Shown here piece by piece: positions 25,762-34,508 of a DNA stretch of 64,000 nt. The translations under genes were made by a program, and so were the position numbers. Below the pieces are notes generated by a model, which was given only the letters and a program-made list of their open reading frames with translations, searched no databases and was not told the origin of the DNA. The stretch is from an uncultured Methylococcaceae bacterium (lineage in GTDB: Bacteria > Pseudomonadota > Gammaproteobacteria > Methylococcales > Methylomonadaceae), in the NCBI GenBank assembly GCA_903928685.1, contig CAIYRS010000036.1, positions 1 through 64,000 of the forward strand, written 5' to 3'. Numbering within the stretch: position 1 is the stretch's first letter; the number at the start of each line of letters is the position of its first letter.

Positions 25762-26643
25762 TTAGTGTAGTTCAGCTAGTAAAAATTCCATCATTTGTTG
25801 CGATTGCTTGAGGTAACCACCACCAAATAAATTCAGGTGGTTGAGGATGTGGTAGAGATTGTACAGCGTTTTGCGGATAGCGTAACCGTCGTCGAGCTGC
25901 CAAGTGGCGCGGTAGGCGGCGTAAAAGTCTGGGCTAAAGCCGCCGAATAGTTCGGTCATGGCTATATCGGTTTCGCGGTCGCCGTAATAGCAGGCGGGAT
26001 CGAATATCGCGGGTTGTCCGCTGTCGGTTACCGCCCAATTGCCGCCCCATAAATCCCCATGCAATAGTGAGGCTTGCGGTTGGTAGCTGTTAAAGAAGGT
26101 CGATAAGTTTGCCAGCAGTTGCTCGCCTAAGTGTTGTAGTTTGCCGTTATAACCGTTGTCGGCGGCGAGTTGCAGTTGTTTGCCTAGGCGTTGGTCACGC
26201 CAAAAATCGCACCAGTTGGAATAGGCGGGATTGGTCTGTGGCGTGCTGCCGATGGTGTTGTCCCTATGCCAACCGAAATAAGGCTGTTGTTTTTGATGCA
26301 GGGCTGCCAAGCCAGCGCCTAAAAGTGCGGTTGCCGATTTATTGCTGCCGCCGAGTTTAAGGTAGGTTAGGACTAAAAACGCTTGCTGTCCGGCAATACC
26401 GTGAACAATTGGTTTGGGGATGGTTAATTGTTGGCTGGCGGCGAGTTCGTTTAAACCATCGGCCTCGGCGGCAAACATATCAGCAAGGCTGGCGCGGTTG
26501 AGCTTAATAAAATAGCTTTGCCCCGCGCCTTGTAGGAAATAAGCGTTGTTGATGTCGCCGCCAGTAAGCGGCTGGGCGTTGGCGACAGCAAATGGCTGTC
26601 CGGTGGCAGCGGTGATGGAATCTGCAATGGGTTGCCAGTTCAT
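25762..26643 (-). CDS. Fructosamine/ketosamine-3-kinase family protein
   Basis: A 293-residue aminoglycoside-phosphotransferase-like kinase. The N-lobe has GGDINNAYFL and YFIKLN with the ATP-binding lysine. The catalytic loop is LLHGDLWGGNW, followed by the metal-binding Asp in AIFDPACYYGDRETD. The family phosphorylates fructosamines on glycated proteins, leading to deglycation. The length matches the family. It has no obvious operon partner. Confidence 0.9.
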   Translation of the reverse strand: MNWQPIADSITAATGQPFAVANAQPLTGGDINNAYFLQGAGQSYFIKLNRASLADMFAAEADGLNELAASQQLTIPKPIVHGIAGQQAFLVLTYLKLGGSNKSATALLGAGLAALHQKQQPYFGWHRDNTIGSTPQTNPAYSNWCDFWRDQRLGKQLQLAADNGYNGKLQHLGEQLLANLSTFFNSYQPQASLLHGDLWGGNWAVTDSGQPAIFDPACYYGDRETDIAMTELFGGFSPDFYAAYRATWQLDDGYAIRKTLYNLYHILNHLNLFGGGYLKQSQQMMEFLLAELH

Positions 26644-26722
26644 AATCTATACCTTTCAGCGCAGAAAATTTAAGCCTAGCCTAAAAAAGGCGACAAAAAC
26701 CGCACTTCAATATGGCTAATGC

Positions 26723-27181
26723 CTATTTGTTTTTGAGTAAATCCCGAATCTCCGTGAGGAGTTTAATATCTTCAGGTATCGGTGGCGCTACTGCCTTTTC
26801 CTCTGAAGCGTTCTTGTTTGATATTTCCACAAGCTTATTCATGGGTTTGATAATAACGAAAAATACCACGGCGGAGGTAATAAGAAAGCTGACTACTGCG
26901 CCAATAATACCGCCTATATCGAGTTCAATTAGTTTGTTTACGGTATGAATCACCTCTTGGCCTGCCGCATTTTTTTCCGTCACATCGACAAGCTTTTTCA
27001 TAATCGGAATGGTTAGCTTAGGTTGCGGCCCGCCCCCTGCAAGCGCAAGAAGTGGTTCAACTATACCCTTGGTGAAAGCCGTTACGATGCCAGTAAAAGC
27101 CGCACCAATAATAACCCCCGTGGATAGGTCGATAACATTTCCTTTAAGGATAAATTTTTTGAACTCAGCTAAAGTTTTCAT
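26723..27181 (-). CDS. mscL: Large-conductance mechanosensitive channel
   Basis: A 152-residue MscL: an amphipathic N-terminus (EFKKFILKGNVIDLSTGVII), pore helix 1, a periplasmic loop of about 50 residues, helix 2 (GGIIGAVVSFLITSAVVFFV), and a C-terminal bundle (PEDIKLLTEIRDLL). The pentameric channel opens under membrane tension to release solutes during osmotic downshock. It is monocistronic. Confidence 0.95.
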   Translation of the reverse strand: MKTLAEFKKFILKGNVIDLSTGVIIGAAFTGIVTAFTKGIVEPLLALAGGGPQPKLTIPIMKKLVDVTEKNAAGQEVIHTVNKLIELDIGGIIGAVVSFLITSAVVFFVIIKPMNKLVEISNKNASEEKAVAPPIPEDIKLLTEIRDLLKNK

Positions 27182-27364
27182 GTTTGGTTCTCTGCGCTAG
27201 GGAAATAAATAGTGATGTCGTTATCGCGACAGATTTATTTAAGCAGTTTCACTAACTATAAGGCGAGGTATTTTTTTGTCCGGTTTCAGCAACTGATCTT
27301 GCTGCCATTGCCTGACACCGCAAATTAGCAAAACTATTTTGTTACTGGGTAACGTCTTTATCAA

Positions 27365-27402
27365 AACGAAAAAAGCGGATTCCGTTGCCAGAATCCGCTT
27401 TT
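27365..27402 (-). terminator. Rho-independent terminator after the TauE-type gene
   Basis: A 12-bp stem, AAAAGCGGATTC with GAATCCGCTTTT, has an eight-base loop. Read on the minus strand it continues into a T-rich run. It lies 35 bases past the minus-strand stop at 27437. Confidence 0.85.
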
Positions 27403-27436
27403 GGGTTAAGCGATTGCTTGTTTTTAGCTTGTGGTT

Positions 27437-28261
27437 TTAAGCGGTAACAAACTTAACGCCAATCAAAAGCAAAATGGTTGCTAAGGTAGGGCGTAAAAAG
27501 CGTTCTGGGATTTTCGCGCTTAAGTGGCTGCCTATCCAGATGCCTGGTAACGAGCCTGTCAATAAGCTGACCAATAACACCACGTCAACGTTACCTAAGC
27601 TAAGATGGCCTATGCCCGCAACGGTGGTTAACGGAATGGCGTGTGCCAAGTCGGTGCCGACGATTTTTAAGGTGCTCATTCTAGGGTAGAGGTACAACAA
27701 GGCCACTGTGCCTAAGGCACCAGCACCAACTGATGTCAATGTTACCAATACGCCCAATACTGCGCCGATTAAGATAGTGGCTGGGATTTGCATTTTTTTG
27801 AAGCGACCGCTGTTATCTTCGGTGCTTTCTTCGTCTTTAATGATGCCGAGTTTTTCTGAGCGGCGGATTAATACGCTACGGACGATTAAAGAAAGGGCGG
27901 TCAATAATAGTGCGATACCTAAAGTAAAAGTGATAGCACCAGTGATTTCTTTGCCGACAGACATTAAATGTTTAATGACGTATAAAGTGATGCCTGCCAT
28001 GGGTAAGCTGCCTGATGCCAGCCAGCCGACAATGCGCCAATCAACCGAACCATGTTTACCGTGATGTACCCAAACGCCGCTGGTTTTGGTGATAGCGGCA
28101 AACAATAAATCAGTACCTACCGCGACTGACGGTTTAAAGCCGAACAAAAACACCAATAGCGGTGTCATTAATGAGCCGCCGCCGACGCCTGTAACGCCAA
28201 CTAGCAAACCCACTAGAAAACCAGAAACTGTGTAACCAAAGTTAAAAAAACCAAAATCCAT
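27437..28261 (-). CDS. TauE/SafE family sulfite/anion exporter
   Basis: A 274-residue membrane protein with eight or so helices and the signature glycine-rich start GLLVGVTGVGGGSLMTPLLV. A second half repeats the pattern (LVTLTSVGAGALGTVALL). The family exports sulfite, sulfoacetate and related anions. It is divergent from a CysB-like regulator 127 bases away, which supports a link to sulfur metabolism. The substrate is inferred. Confidence 0.88.
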   Translation of the reverse strand: MDFGFFNFGYTVSGFLVGLLVGVTGVGGGSLMTPLLVFLFGFKPSVAVGTDLLFAAITKTSGVWVHHGKHGSVDWRIVGWLASGSLPMAGITLYVIKHLMSVGKEITGAITFTLGIALLLTALSLIVRSVLIRRSEKLGIIKDEESTEDNSGRFKKMQIPATILIGAVLGVLVTLTSVGAGALGTVALLYLYPRMSTLKIVGTDLAHAIPLTTVAGIGHLSLGNVDVVLLVSLLTGSLPGIWIGSHLSAKIPERFLRPTLATILLLIGVKFVTA

Positions 28262-28388
28262 AAAATCACCGTTCTTTGTAAAATAAAAATCTGGGGCAAC
28301 TATAGCAGTGCTTATCTACAACTATTAATGATATGTTGTGCTATCTTTATCTCGTTTAATTATAAGGAAGCGAAAATAGGCGGGAATT

Positions 28389-29342
28389 ATGAAGTTACAT
28401 CAACTGCGTTATGTGCGCGAAGTGGTTAGGCAAAGCATGAATATTTCCCAAGCAGCGGAAATATTGCATACCTCGCAATCTGGGGTGAGCAAGCAAATCC
28501 AATTACTGGAAGAAGAGCTTAACCTGCATATTTTTCAGCGTAGCGGTAAGCGGCTGATGGGCTTGACGGAATCGGGGAAAATTATCGTCAGCATGGCGGA
28601 GCGGGTGCTGCGGGAAGTGGAAAACATTAAATTAGTCAGTGAAGAATTCAGTCAGAAAGAAACGGGCACATTAACGCTGGCAACTACACACACCCAAGCC
28701 CGTTACCATTTGCCCGCCATCGTCACCGCTTTTATGCACCGACATCCTGATATTAAGCTGCACATCCATCAAGGTACACCTAGCCAAGTCGTTGAGCAGG
28801 TGGTCAGCGGTGAGGCCGATATTGGCATTGCCACCGAAGTTATTAACACCTATGACAAGTTATTGTGTTTTCCTTGTTATCAATGGAACCGCTGTGTCAT
28901 CGCCCCGCCTTGGCATCCATTATTGACGGATTTGCCGCTAACCTTGGAAAAAATCGCCAAATATCCATTGATAACCTACGACTTCACCTTTACTGGCGGG
29001 TCTTTGGTGAATAAGGTTTTTAGCCAAGCAGGTTTAGAGCCGAATGTGGTATTGACGGCAATTGATGCTGATGTCATCAAAACCTATGTGAATTTAGGCT
29101 TAGGCGTTGGCTTGATGGCGAGCATTGCTTACAACGCCGAACGCGATGGCAATCTGGTGATGATGGATGCCAGCCATTTATTTCCGCCCAGCACTACCTA
29201 TTTGGGCATACGCCGCGACAGTTATTTACGCGGCTATATGTACGAGTTTATCCAATTGTTAGCGCCGCAATTTGACCGCAAAGCAGTAACTTTGGCGATG
29301 CAGGGTATGGCGATTAACCAATTGTATTTGGGGTTTGTGTAG
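28389..29342 (+). CDS. cysB: CysB-like LysR-family transcriptional regulator
   Basis: 317 residues. The N-terminal winged helix-turn-helix (QLRYVREVVRQSMNISQAAE, LHTSQSGVSKQIQLLEEEL) is followed by a CysB-type effector domain with TTHTQARYHLPAIV. CysB activates sulfate assimilation and responds to N-acetylserine. It is divergent from the TauE-type exporter and may regulate it. It could also be a Cbl-like paralogue; the protein is slightly shorter than Escherichia coli CysB. Confidence 0.87.
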   Translation: MKLHQLRYVREVVRQSMNISQAAEILHTSQSGVSKQIQLLEEELNLHIFQRSGKRLMGLTESGKIIVSMAERVLREVENIKLVSEEFSQKETGTLTLATTHTQARYHLPAIVTAFMHRHPDIKLHIHQGTPSQVVEQVVSGEADIGIATEVINTYDKLLCFPCYQWNRCVIAPPWHPLLTDLPLTLEKIAKYPLITYDFTFTGGSLVNKVFSQAGLEPNVVLTAIDADVIKTYVNLGLGVGLMASIAYNAERDGNLVMMDASHLFPPSTTYLGIRRDSYLRGYMYEFIQLLAPQFDRKAVTLAMQGMAINQLYLGFV

Positions 29343-29396
29343 TTGCAGTTTTGAGCATGATGGACGCTGGCAGATTCTATCTGTTGGCCTGGTTTT

Positions 29397-29422
29397 GGAG
29401 TGAAAAACATGTTTTTCACTCC
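29397..29422. repeat. Short palindrome of the AAAACATG family
   Basis: Perfect arms GGAGTGA and TCACTCC surround AAAACATGTTTT. It is the first of two copies in one convergent gap. Confidence 0.8.
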
Positions 29423-29517
29423 GTTTAGTACCTCGGTTGAAATGGGGTGTAATCCGTCCCATTCAATATAAGTGACAATCAAAGGTTTTTAATAACGGTA
29501 GTTGTTAGTTGGTCCAT

Positions 29518-29553
29518 ATTTAGGAGTCCAAAACATGTTTTGGACTCCTAAAT
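29518..29553. repeat. 36-bp perfect palindrome of the AAAACATG family
   Basis: The arms ATTTAGGAGTCC and GGACTCCTAAAT surround AAAACATGTTTT without a mismatch. It is the longest perfect member of the family and the second copy in this gap. Confidence 0.85.
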
Positions 29554-29636
29554 AAATGGGTAGTGGCTAAATTTTAAATGATATTTTTTAGAGTAAAGAT
29601 TTAGGTTCACGGATGGTTAGAAAAACAGATTTCAGT

Positions 29637-30422
29637 TCAGCAAGCGTTGGTGACAAACTCAATGGCCGCTGCGACTACTCGCTGGTCAGCAAGAATGCGC
29701 TTATGACCCAAGCCCTCGACGCGCAGGTGTCGGGCACCCGGCCAGGCGGCTGTGCTTGCCAAGCTATCTTCGATTGCGATAACAAGGTCGTCAGTCGAAT
29801 GGATGAACAATGCTCGCTGATGCAGGTGCGGCGCGTGACGCGGCATCGATATCTCGCTCACGTCGGCGTCAATTGCATCGCACAGCAATTTCAGCATCGC
29901 TTCTGTACCCTCGGTATCCAGCCCGGCGGTTACCGCAAAGTGACGTGCATAACTTTCATAGTACGCGGGGGCTGAGATCAGCACCGCACGTTGCGCTGCC
30001 AAACCGGCGTATAGCGCCTCGGTCAGTATCGCCGATCCCATCGAATGTGCAATCACCGAGTGCAGCGGCCCCAAAGCCTCGCCCACCTCGCACAGTGCGC
30101 GTGCCGACTGAGGAATCGACGACTGCTGTCCTGCCGAAGCGCCGTGCGCAGGCAGGTCCATTGCTAGCACGCTGTAACCGGCTTTAAGCAACGGTGGAGC
30201 GAAGGCAGCAAGATCTGAAGCCCGCCCCTCCCAGCCATGCAATAGCATGACCGCCGGGCCAGAGCCCGCACGCTGTAGTGCGACTTCGCCTTCCTTCGTG
30301 GCGATGCGCAGAGTTTCGCCGCCATCGAGTGCTAGTGTCCGGCGCCGTTTCGGTAGCCGGGGGGTCAAAAAAGCGTGTACGACTTGTTCAGGGCTGGGGT
30401 GCGGGGTGGTGAGGACGTTCAT
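29637..30422 (-). CDS. Alpha/beta hydrolase
   Basis: 261 residues. VMLLHGWEGRASDLAAF forms the oxyanion region, then MDLPAHGAS, and the nucleophile elbow VIAHSMGSAI supplies the serine. The acid is in IHSTDDLVIAIED and the catalytic His in VEGLGHKRIL. The gene is visibly richer in G+C than its flanks and lies in the minus-strand block that includes an aldehyde dehydrogenase fragment and a MATE pump, suggesting transfer. The substrate is unknown. Confidence 0.85.
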   Translation of the reverse strand: MNVLTTPHPSPEQVVHAFLTPRLPKRRRTLALDGGETLRIATKEGEVALQRAGSGPAVMLLHGWEGRASDLAAFAPPLLKAGYSVLAMDLPAHGASAGQQSSIPQSARALCEVGEALGPLHSVIAHSMGSAILTEALYAGLAAQRAVLISAPAYYESYARHFAVTAGLDTEGTEAMLKLLCDAIDADVSEISMPRHAPHLHQRALFIHSTDDLVIAIEDSLASTAAWPGARHLRVEGLGHKRILADQRVVAAAIEFVTNAC

Positions 30423-30551
30423 TTTGAGACGGATTTATTTAGCATAATTCACCTTAATCATCAGGCAGCTATCGACGCGCAGTTACACTAGATGCTGGCG
30501 AGAATGAGATATTTCACCACCGCTTTGCACCTGAGCTTTCCGATAAAGGCT

Positions 30552-31739
30552 TTAACCTAAGCCAAAATCCTTCCTTAAACTTGAATCCACGGCACCGAAG
30601 GGCATGAAACGCCGTAAAAAGCTCAACAATGACGCTTGGCCTTTAGGAGGGCGTCGCATTTTCCATTTTCCAAAAGCGGCCTCGGCAATCGTATCTGCAA
30701 CGCCATCGGGGCCGGGAGCTTTACTCAAATTCTTATGAATAGCCTTTGATACTTTCCCGCGTTCCTCGTCATAAGCAGAGATTAATGAATGATCGATAAG
30801 AAGATTCAGCGCTTTTTCGGAAGATAGCGGCGCCAAAGTCGTCGCCGGATTCAGCGGATCGCCAGCATTGAAAGACGCCATGCGTTTGACAAAACCCTCC
30901 AAGAAAGCCTTGCCGCGCTCCTGCCCAACTACGATGATGCGTTTGGAGCCAACACAACACTGACCGTTGTTAAACATGCGACCAAATAAGGCGCTATCCA
31001 GCGTGGGTTCGAGCGGCGCGTCTTCGAGAACAATTAGTGGATCGCTTCCGCCCATTTCAGCGACGACTTTTTTCAGCGCGCGACCAGCACGCTCAGCGAC
31101 AGCCGCACCCGCCCGTTCGCGGCCAGTTACAGTAACGCCACGGACACGAGGGTCGTCGATGATGCGACCGACTTGTTCGATACTGGCAAATAAATTGGTA
31201 TAAACCCCGGTCGGCGCGCCAGCCTCTTCGAAAAGCCTAGCCAATGCCAGTGCCGACTGCGGCACATTTTCTGCGTGTTTGAGCAGCAACACATTGCCAG
31301 CCATCAACTGCGGTGCCGCCACCCGCGCAACCTGATAATAAGGAAAGTTCCAGGGTTCTATGCCCAGCAGAACACCTATAGGCTCAATCAGCACTTTCGC
31401 GTTTGGCGATTCCGCCAAATCTTTGGGAGCCAAATAAGATTTAGCATTTTTGGCATAGTACTGGAGTATCCCAGCCGTAATTTCGACTTCTGCGTAAGCT
31501 TCGCCGATGAGCTTGCCCATTTCTAATGTCAAATATTGCGCGTACTCTGCTTTTCTTTCCAGCAGAATGGCGGCTGCCTTTGCCATGATCTTGGCGCGCT
31601 CCTCGATTGAACGATGACGCCAATCGGTTCTAAAGGCGCTATCAGCGTTAGCAATGGCGAGTTCCAAATCTGAATTGGATAGCTCCGGATAAGAGGCGAG
31701 TAATTCGCCAGTTGCCGGATTGATGGATTGATAAGCCAT
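30552..31739 (-). pseudogene. Aldehyde dehydrogenase/SDR chimera (deletion fusion)
   Basis: A 395-codon open frame. Residues 1 to about 317 are a succinate-semialdehyde-type aldehyde dehydrogenase, with the catalytic Glu in VAEMGGSDPLIVL (Glu228) and Cys in FNNGQCCVG (Cys262). The normal C-terminal third is absent. It is replaced, near base 30791, by about 75 residues (from SAYDEERGKVSKAI to the LRKDFGLG end) that look like the C-terminus of a short-chain dehydrogenase. An internal deletion joining two neighbouring genes in frame explains this. AGGAG eight bases before the ATG at 31739 decides the start. It is probably non-functional. Confidence 0.75.
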
Positions 31740-31873
31740 ATTTTTCACTCCTGTTTAGTGGATTCCGCCTCGCTCAGAAATACTTAGCAGCACTGGCAAC
31801 ATGATCTCGGACGGATAACGATGATTGAGAGAATAAATGCCCGGCCCATAATGAACCGGGCACTGGTTTTTAG

Positions 31874-32353
31874 TTAACCCGTCACGCCTGGAGCCAAGAA
31901 AAAGTGACCCGCCGGGAGTTTTTCTTGATAGGTGTAAGGACTAGCCTTGTTGTCAGCAACCCAGCGTTTTTCAGCTATCGACTCGAAAGGCGGGGGGATT
32001 TCGCCTTGTAGCGTCCAAAGATCAAATGGGGTTTCATCAATCGAAACTTCCCAATCGAAACCTCGCTCTTTAACAAACGGCGCAATCACTTCCTCAATGG
32101 TTCGCATCCACCATTCTCGTATGATGGGGCCTGGTAATGTTCTTGCTATTTGGTCAATCTTGAAGCGAACAAACTTGTCGTTACGCACGCCGCCGACGAA
32201 GCAATTGCCTTCAGTCAGCTCTTCAAAAATGACCACGGCATAAAATTTTGGGATTGGAACACCCGCATAAACGTTAGTGATTTTTTCAGCTAATTCTTGT
32301 TTGTCTTCTGCGCTGAACGCACCGGTTGGATGATAGACTTTCCACAAAGGGAT
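31874..32353 (-). pseudogene. Tautomerase_3-like protein with ATC at the expected start
   Basis: About 159 residues resembling the cis-CaaD/tautomerase_3 family: PLWKVYHPTGAFSAEDKQ, KFYAVVIFEELTEGNCFVGG, then WWMRTIEEVIAPFV. These enzymes need an N-terminal proline exposed by removal of Met. Here the codon before that Pro is ATC (32351-32353), with GGAG eight bases upstream exactly as for a start. The start has probably mutated from ATG, or a rare AUC start is used. An upstream in-frame extension to 32461 would bury the proline and shows no homology I recognise. Confidence 0.65.
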
Positions 32354-32520
32354 GATATTGACTCCAGTAAAATGAAATATTGTTTTAATTATCCAAAACT
32401 TACTTAGGTTTTTAGTGACTACCGTTGTACTTATATGAATAACCTCGTTGAGAACGGACATAGATTCTGTGAAGAAATACTGAGTGCTTTTTGAGGGAAG
32501 CCCTCATTACTATCTATTTT

Positions 32521-32567
32521 TGTACCGTTCGGTAAAAAATAATACAGGCAACTTATACCGCTGTCAA
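32521..32567 (-). promoter_or_regulatory. Sigma-70 promoter with TetR-type operator (tautomerase side)
   Basis: On the minus strand: TTGACA (32562-32567), 17 bases, TATTAT (32539-32544), then the palindrome TTTACCGAACGGTACA (32521-32536) over the expected transcription start. The operator resembles the one in front of the MATE gene at 34509. It drives the tautomerase and ALDH block. No regulator gene is visible nearby. Confidence 0.7.
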
Positions 32568-32710
32568 TTGAAAGCGTTAAAAATATTTGTTTTGATTTAT
32601 TTCGTATCAAAATTATTGATAATAAAGGGATGTTTTTTATTCAGTGACCTGATTTTAGGATGCGCCGATCCACAGAAAGTGGACGAGGAAGGCGTCTGAG
32701 TTCTACTGGC

Positions 32711-32855
32711 TCAGCAAATTTGGGTGCGTAATCTCTGAAGGGCTATCTCGTTTTCAGTTTGATAGCGGTCACGGACGAGCAGATTGAGATGGGCATTGAT
32801 GTCGTGATCGGCGGCGATGGATTCGCAGTAGCCGCCGTAGGTAACACCACCAAGC
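32711..32855 (-). pseudogene. Unidentified gene remnant
   Basis: An open minus-strand fragment of about 45 codons ends at a TGA at 32711. It reads GVTYGGYCESIAADHDINAH and then LNLLVRDRYQTENEIALQ. Its composition is coding-like but it has no start and a stop just upstream. I do not recognise the family. It lies in the 700-base gap between the tautomerase and MATE genes and is probably debris of a deleted gene. Confidence 0.35.
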
Positions 32856-32955
32856 TATTTTTCTGGGGAGTTAAAAGTGAGGGTTTGGTTTGAGCAGAAT
32901 TGCTTTAGATTATCCTGACTGTTATGAGGTGCTGAACTAATCGATTCCGATCATG

Positions 32956-33050
32956 TTTCGACAGGCTCTCGGCAACTGCTCTATGCGTTGCTCATGCAGT
33001 CGAGCACGAACGGAATCAATTAGTTACCGTTCGGCCTGAGCTTTTCGAAG
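32956..33050. repeat. Imperfect TTCGACA...CTGAGC repeat
   Basis: TTTCGACAGGCTC faces GCCTGAGCTTTTCGAA. The right half is similar to the repeat at 54193-54253. It is a common type of dispersed inverted repeat. Confidence 0.5.
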
Positions 33051-33056
33051 GTTTTG

Positions 33057-34445
33057 TTATCTAAACCATGAACCAAAACGCACGGCTGTTGCGATGATTA
33101 CACCGTATAAGATCATCGCGATTGCTAACGCAACGAAGATAGCGTCACTTGTGCCGGTGATATGAAGCCCATACCATCCGCCGCCAAGCGCGACGACAAG
33201 GCGGATAACGCCACTTAATATTGGCCAAAACATCCTGCCGACACCCTGACAGGCAAAATAGAGTGCCAAGCCCAGACCGAAGAAGCCATATAAAGGGCCG
33301 ACTGTGCGCAAATACGCGCTGCCTACGGCGATCATATTCGAGTCGGCGCTGAATAAACTCAGCCATTGTTCAGGCCAGGTTGCCGCCAACATTCCGATTA
33401 TTTCGGTGACGACGAACGCAAACGCACCACCAGTAAGGGCAATATTCAAAGCACGTTCACGCTGACCAGCACCACTATTGGTTCCGACCAGCGCGACCAG
33501 CGGTGCGCCGATTCCGAAGATTAAAGGAATCAGTAAATATTCGAGTCTCGCACCGGTACCGAATCCGGCTACTGCATTGAAATCGGCAACCGAAGCGATG
33601 AGTGAAGTTGCGCCAACCATGATGCCAGTCGTCAAGAGTGTATTGATGGCTGATAGCGCACCAATGTACAGAATGCTACTGAGGTAAGCCCAACGCAGCT
33701 GCACCCAGCGGAAGCGTGCTGCATTTCTGCCGGATAAAATGTACCCGAACATGGCTAAGCTGCCGAAAAAATAAAAAATGATATGGGCGATGCCGCCACC
33801 AGTAATACCTAAGGCTGGAATAGGGCCGAAACCAAAAATCAGCAAGGGCGACAGGGGAATTAAAAGTAAGGTGCCAATACAGGTGACGACCGCAGGGAAA
33901 AGCATATTGCCAGTACCGCGTATCACGCTGGCAAGGCCATTCATCAGCCAAAGAAAAATATTGCCGGCAAATATCACGTTTGAATAGGTAAGTGCCGCTT
34001 GGAGAGATTCATCTTGCCCGCCCATGGCGCTATAAATGGGCTCACCGAAAATGAGAAACACCAAACTGAAGACCACGCTGATTACTATGTTGATTACAAT
34101 TGCGTGCAACACGAGTCCATCCGCTTCTTCTTGGCGACCGCCACCAAGTGCCCTGGCGACTGCCGAAGAGATACCGCCTCCCAATGAGCCAGCCGAAATC
34201 ATCGTCAACAGCATGACAACAGGAAATACCAAAGCCATCCCCGCTAATGATTGCGTTCCGAGTTTGGCAATCCACCATGTCTCAATCAAACCAGTACTGG
34301 CTTGAGCCAGCATAATTAACATGTTCGGCCAAGCCATCCTAAGCAGCAGCGGAATGACGGGCGCTTGCAGTAAGTTTAGGGTTCTGGCGTCTAGGGATGG
34401 GGATTTTGGTTGGCTGATTTGAGCCGTACGATTTTCTAATGACAT
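33057..34445 (-). CDS. MATE family efflux transporter
   Basis: A 462-residue, twelve-helix membrane protein in two similar halves. Helix 1 includes PNMLIMLAQASTGLIETWWI, then GTQSLAGMALVFPV, ISSAVARALGGGR, and LASVIRGTGNMLFPA, all typical of NorM/DinF-like multidrug and toxin exporters. It likely exports an organic cation or toxic compound using an ion gradient. The shared operator suggests co-regulation with the degraded aldehyde/tautomerase genes, perhaps as protection against an aldehyde-type toxicant. Confidence 0.9.
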   Translation of the reverse strand: MSLENRTAQISQPKSPSLDARTLNLLQAPVIPLLLRMAWPNMLIMLAQASTGLIETWWIAKLGTQSLAGMALVFPVVMLLTMISAGSLGGGISSAVARALGGGRQEEADGLVLHAIVINIVISVVFSLVFLIFGEPIYSAMGGQDESLQAALTYSNVIFAGNIFLWLMNGLASVIRGTGNMLFPAVVTCIGTLLLIPLSPLLIFGFGPIPALGITGGGIAHIIFYFFGSLAMFGYILSGRNAARFRWVQLRWAYLSSILYIGALSAINTLLTTGIMVGATSLIASVADFNAVAGFGTGARLEYLLIPLIFGIGAPLVALVGTNSGAGQRERALNIALTGGAFAFVVTEIIGMLAATWPEQWLSLFSADSNMIAVGSAYLRTVGPLYGFFGLGLALYFACQGVGRMFWPILSGVIRLVVALGGGWYGLHITGTSDAIFVALAIAMILYGVIIATAVRFGSWFR

Positions 34446-34496
34446 GTTTGTTTTACTGTGTTTTCATTGGTTAATCCTCCATATAGTTGTGGAGGC
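34446..34496 (-). promoter_or_regulatory. MATE leader: hairpin-embedded Shine-Dalgarno and mini-ORF
   Basis: On the minus strand, CCTCCA...TGGAGG forms a six-bp hairpin (34477-34496). Its 3' arm is a strong GGAGG ribosome-binding site. This site serves an ATG at 34467 opening a four-codon frame (Met-Lys-Thr-Gln-stop). Seven bases after its stop begins the MATE ATG, which lacks its own good site. Translational coupling, or a misassigned start, is possible. Confidence 0.45.
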
Positions 34497-34508
34497 GCTA
34501 TTAATTAT

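Noticed and set aside
32357-32461. N-terminal extension of the tautomerase from an ATG at 32461
   Set aside because: It would bury the catalytic proline and shows no family similarity; the ribosome site points to the ATC at 32353.
32484-32699. Plus-strand frame in the tautomerase-MATE gap
   Set aside because: It runs antisense through the promoter and operator and has no recognisable domain.
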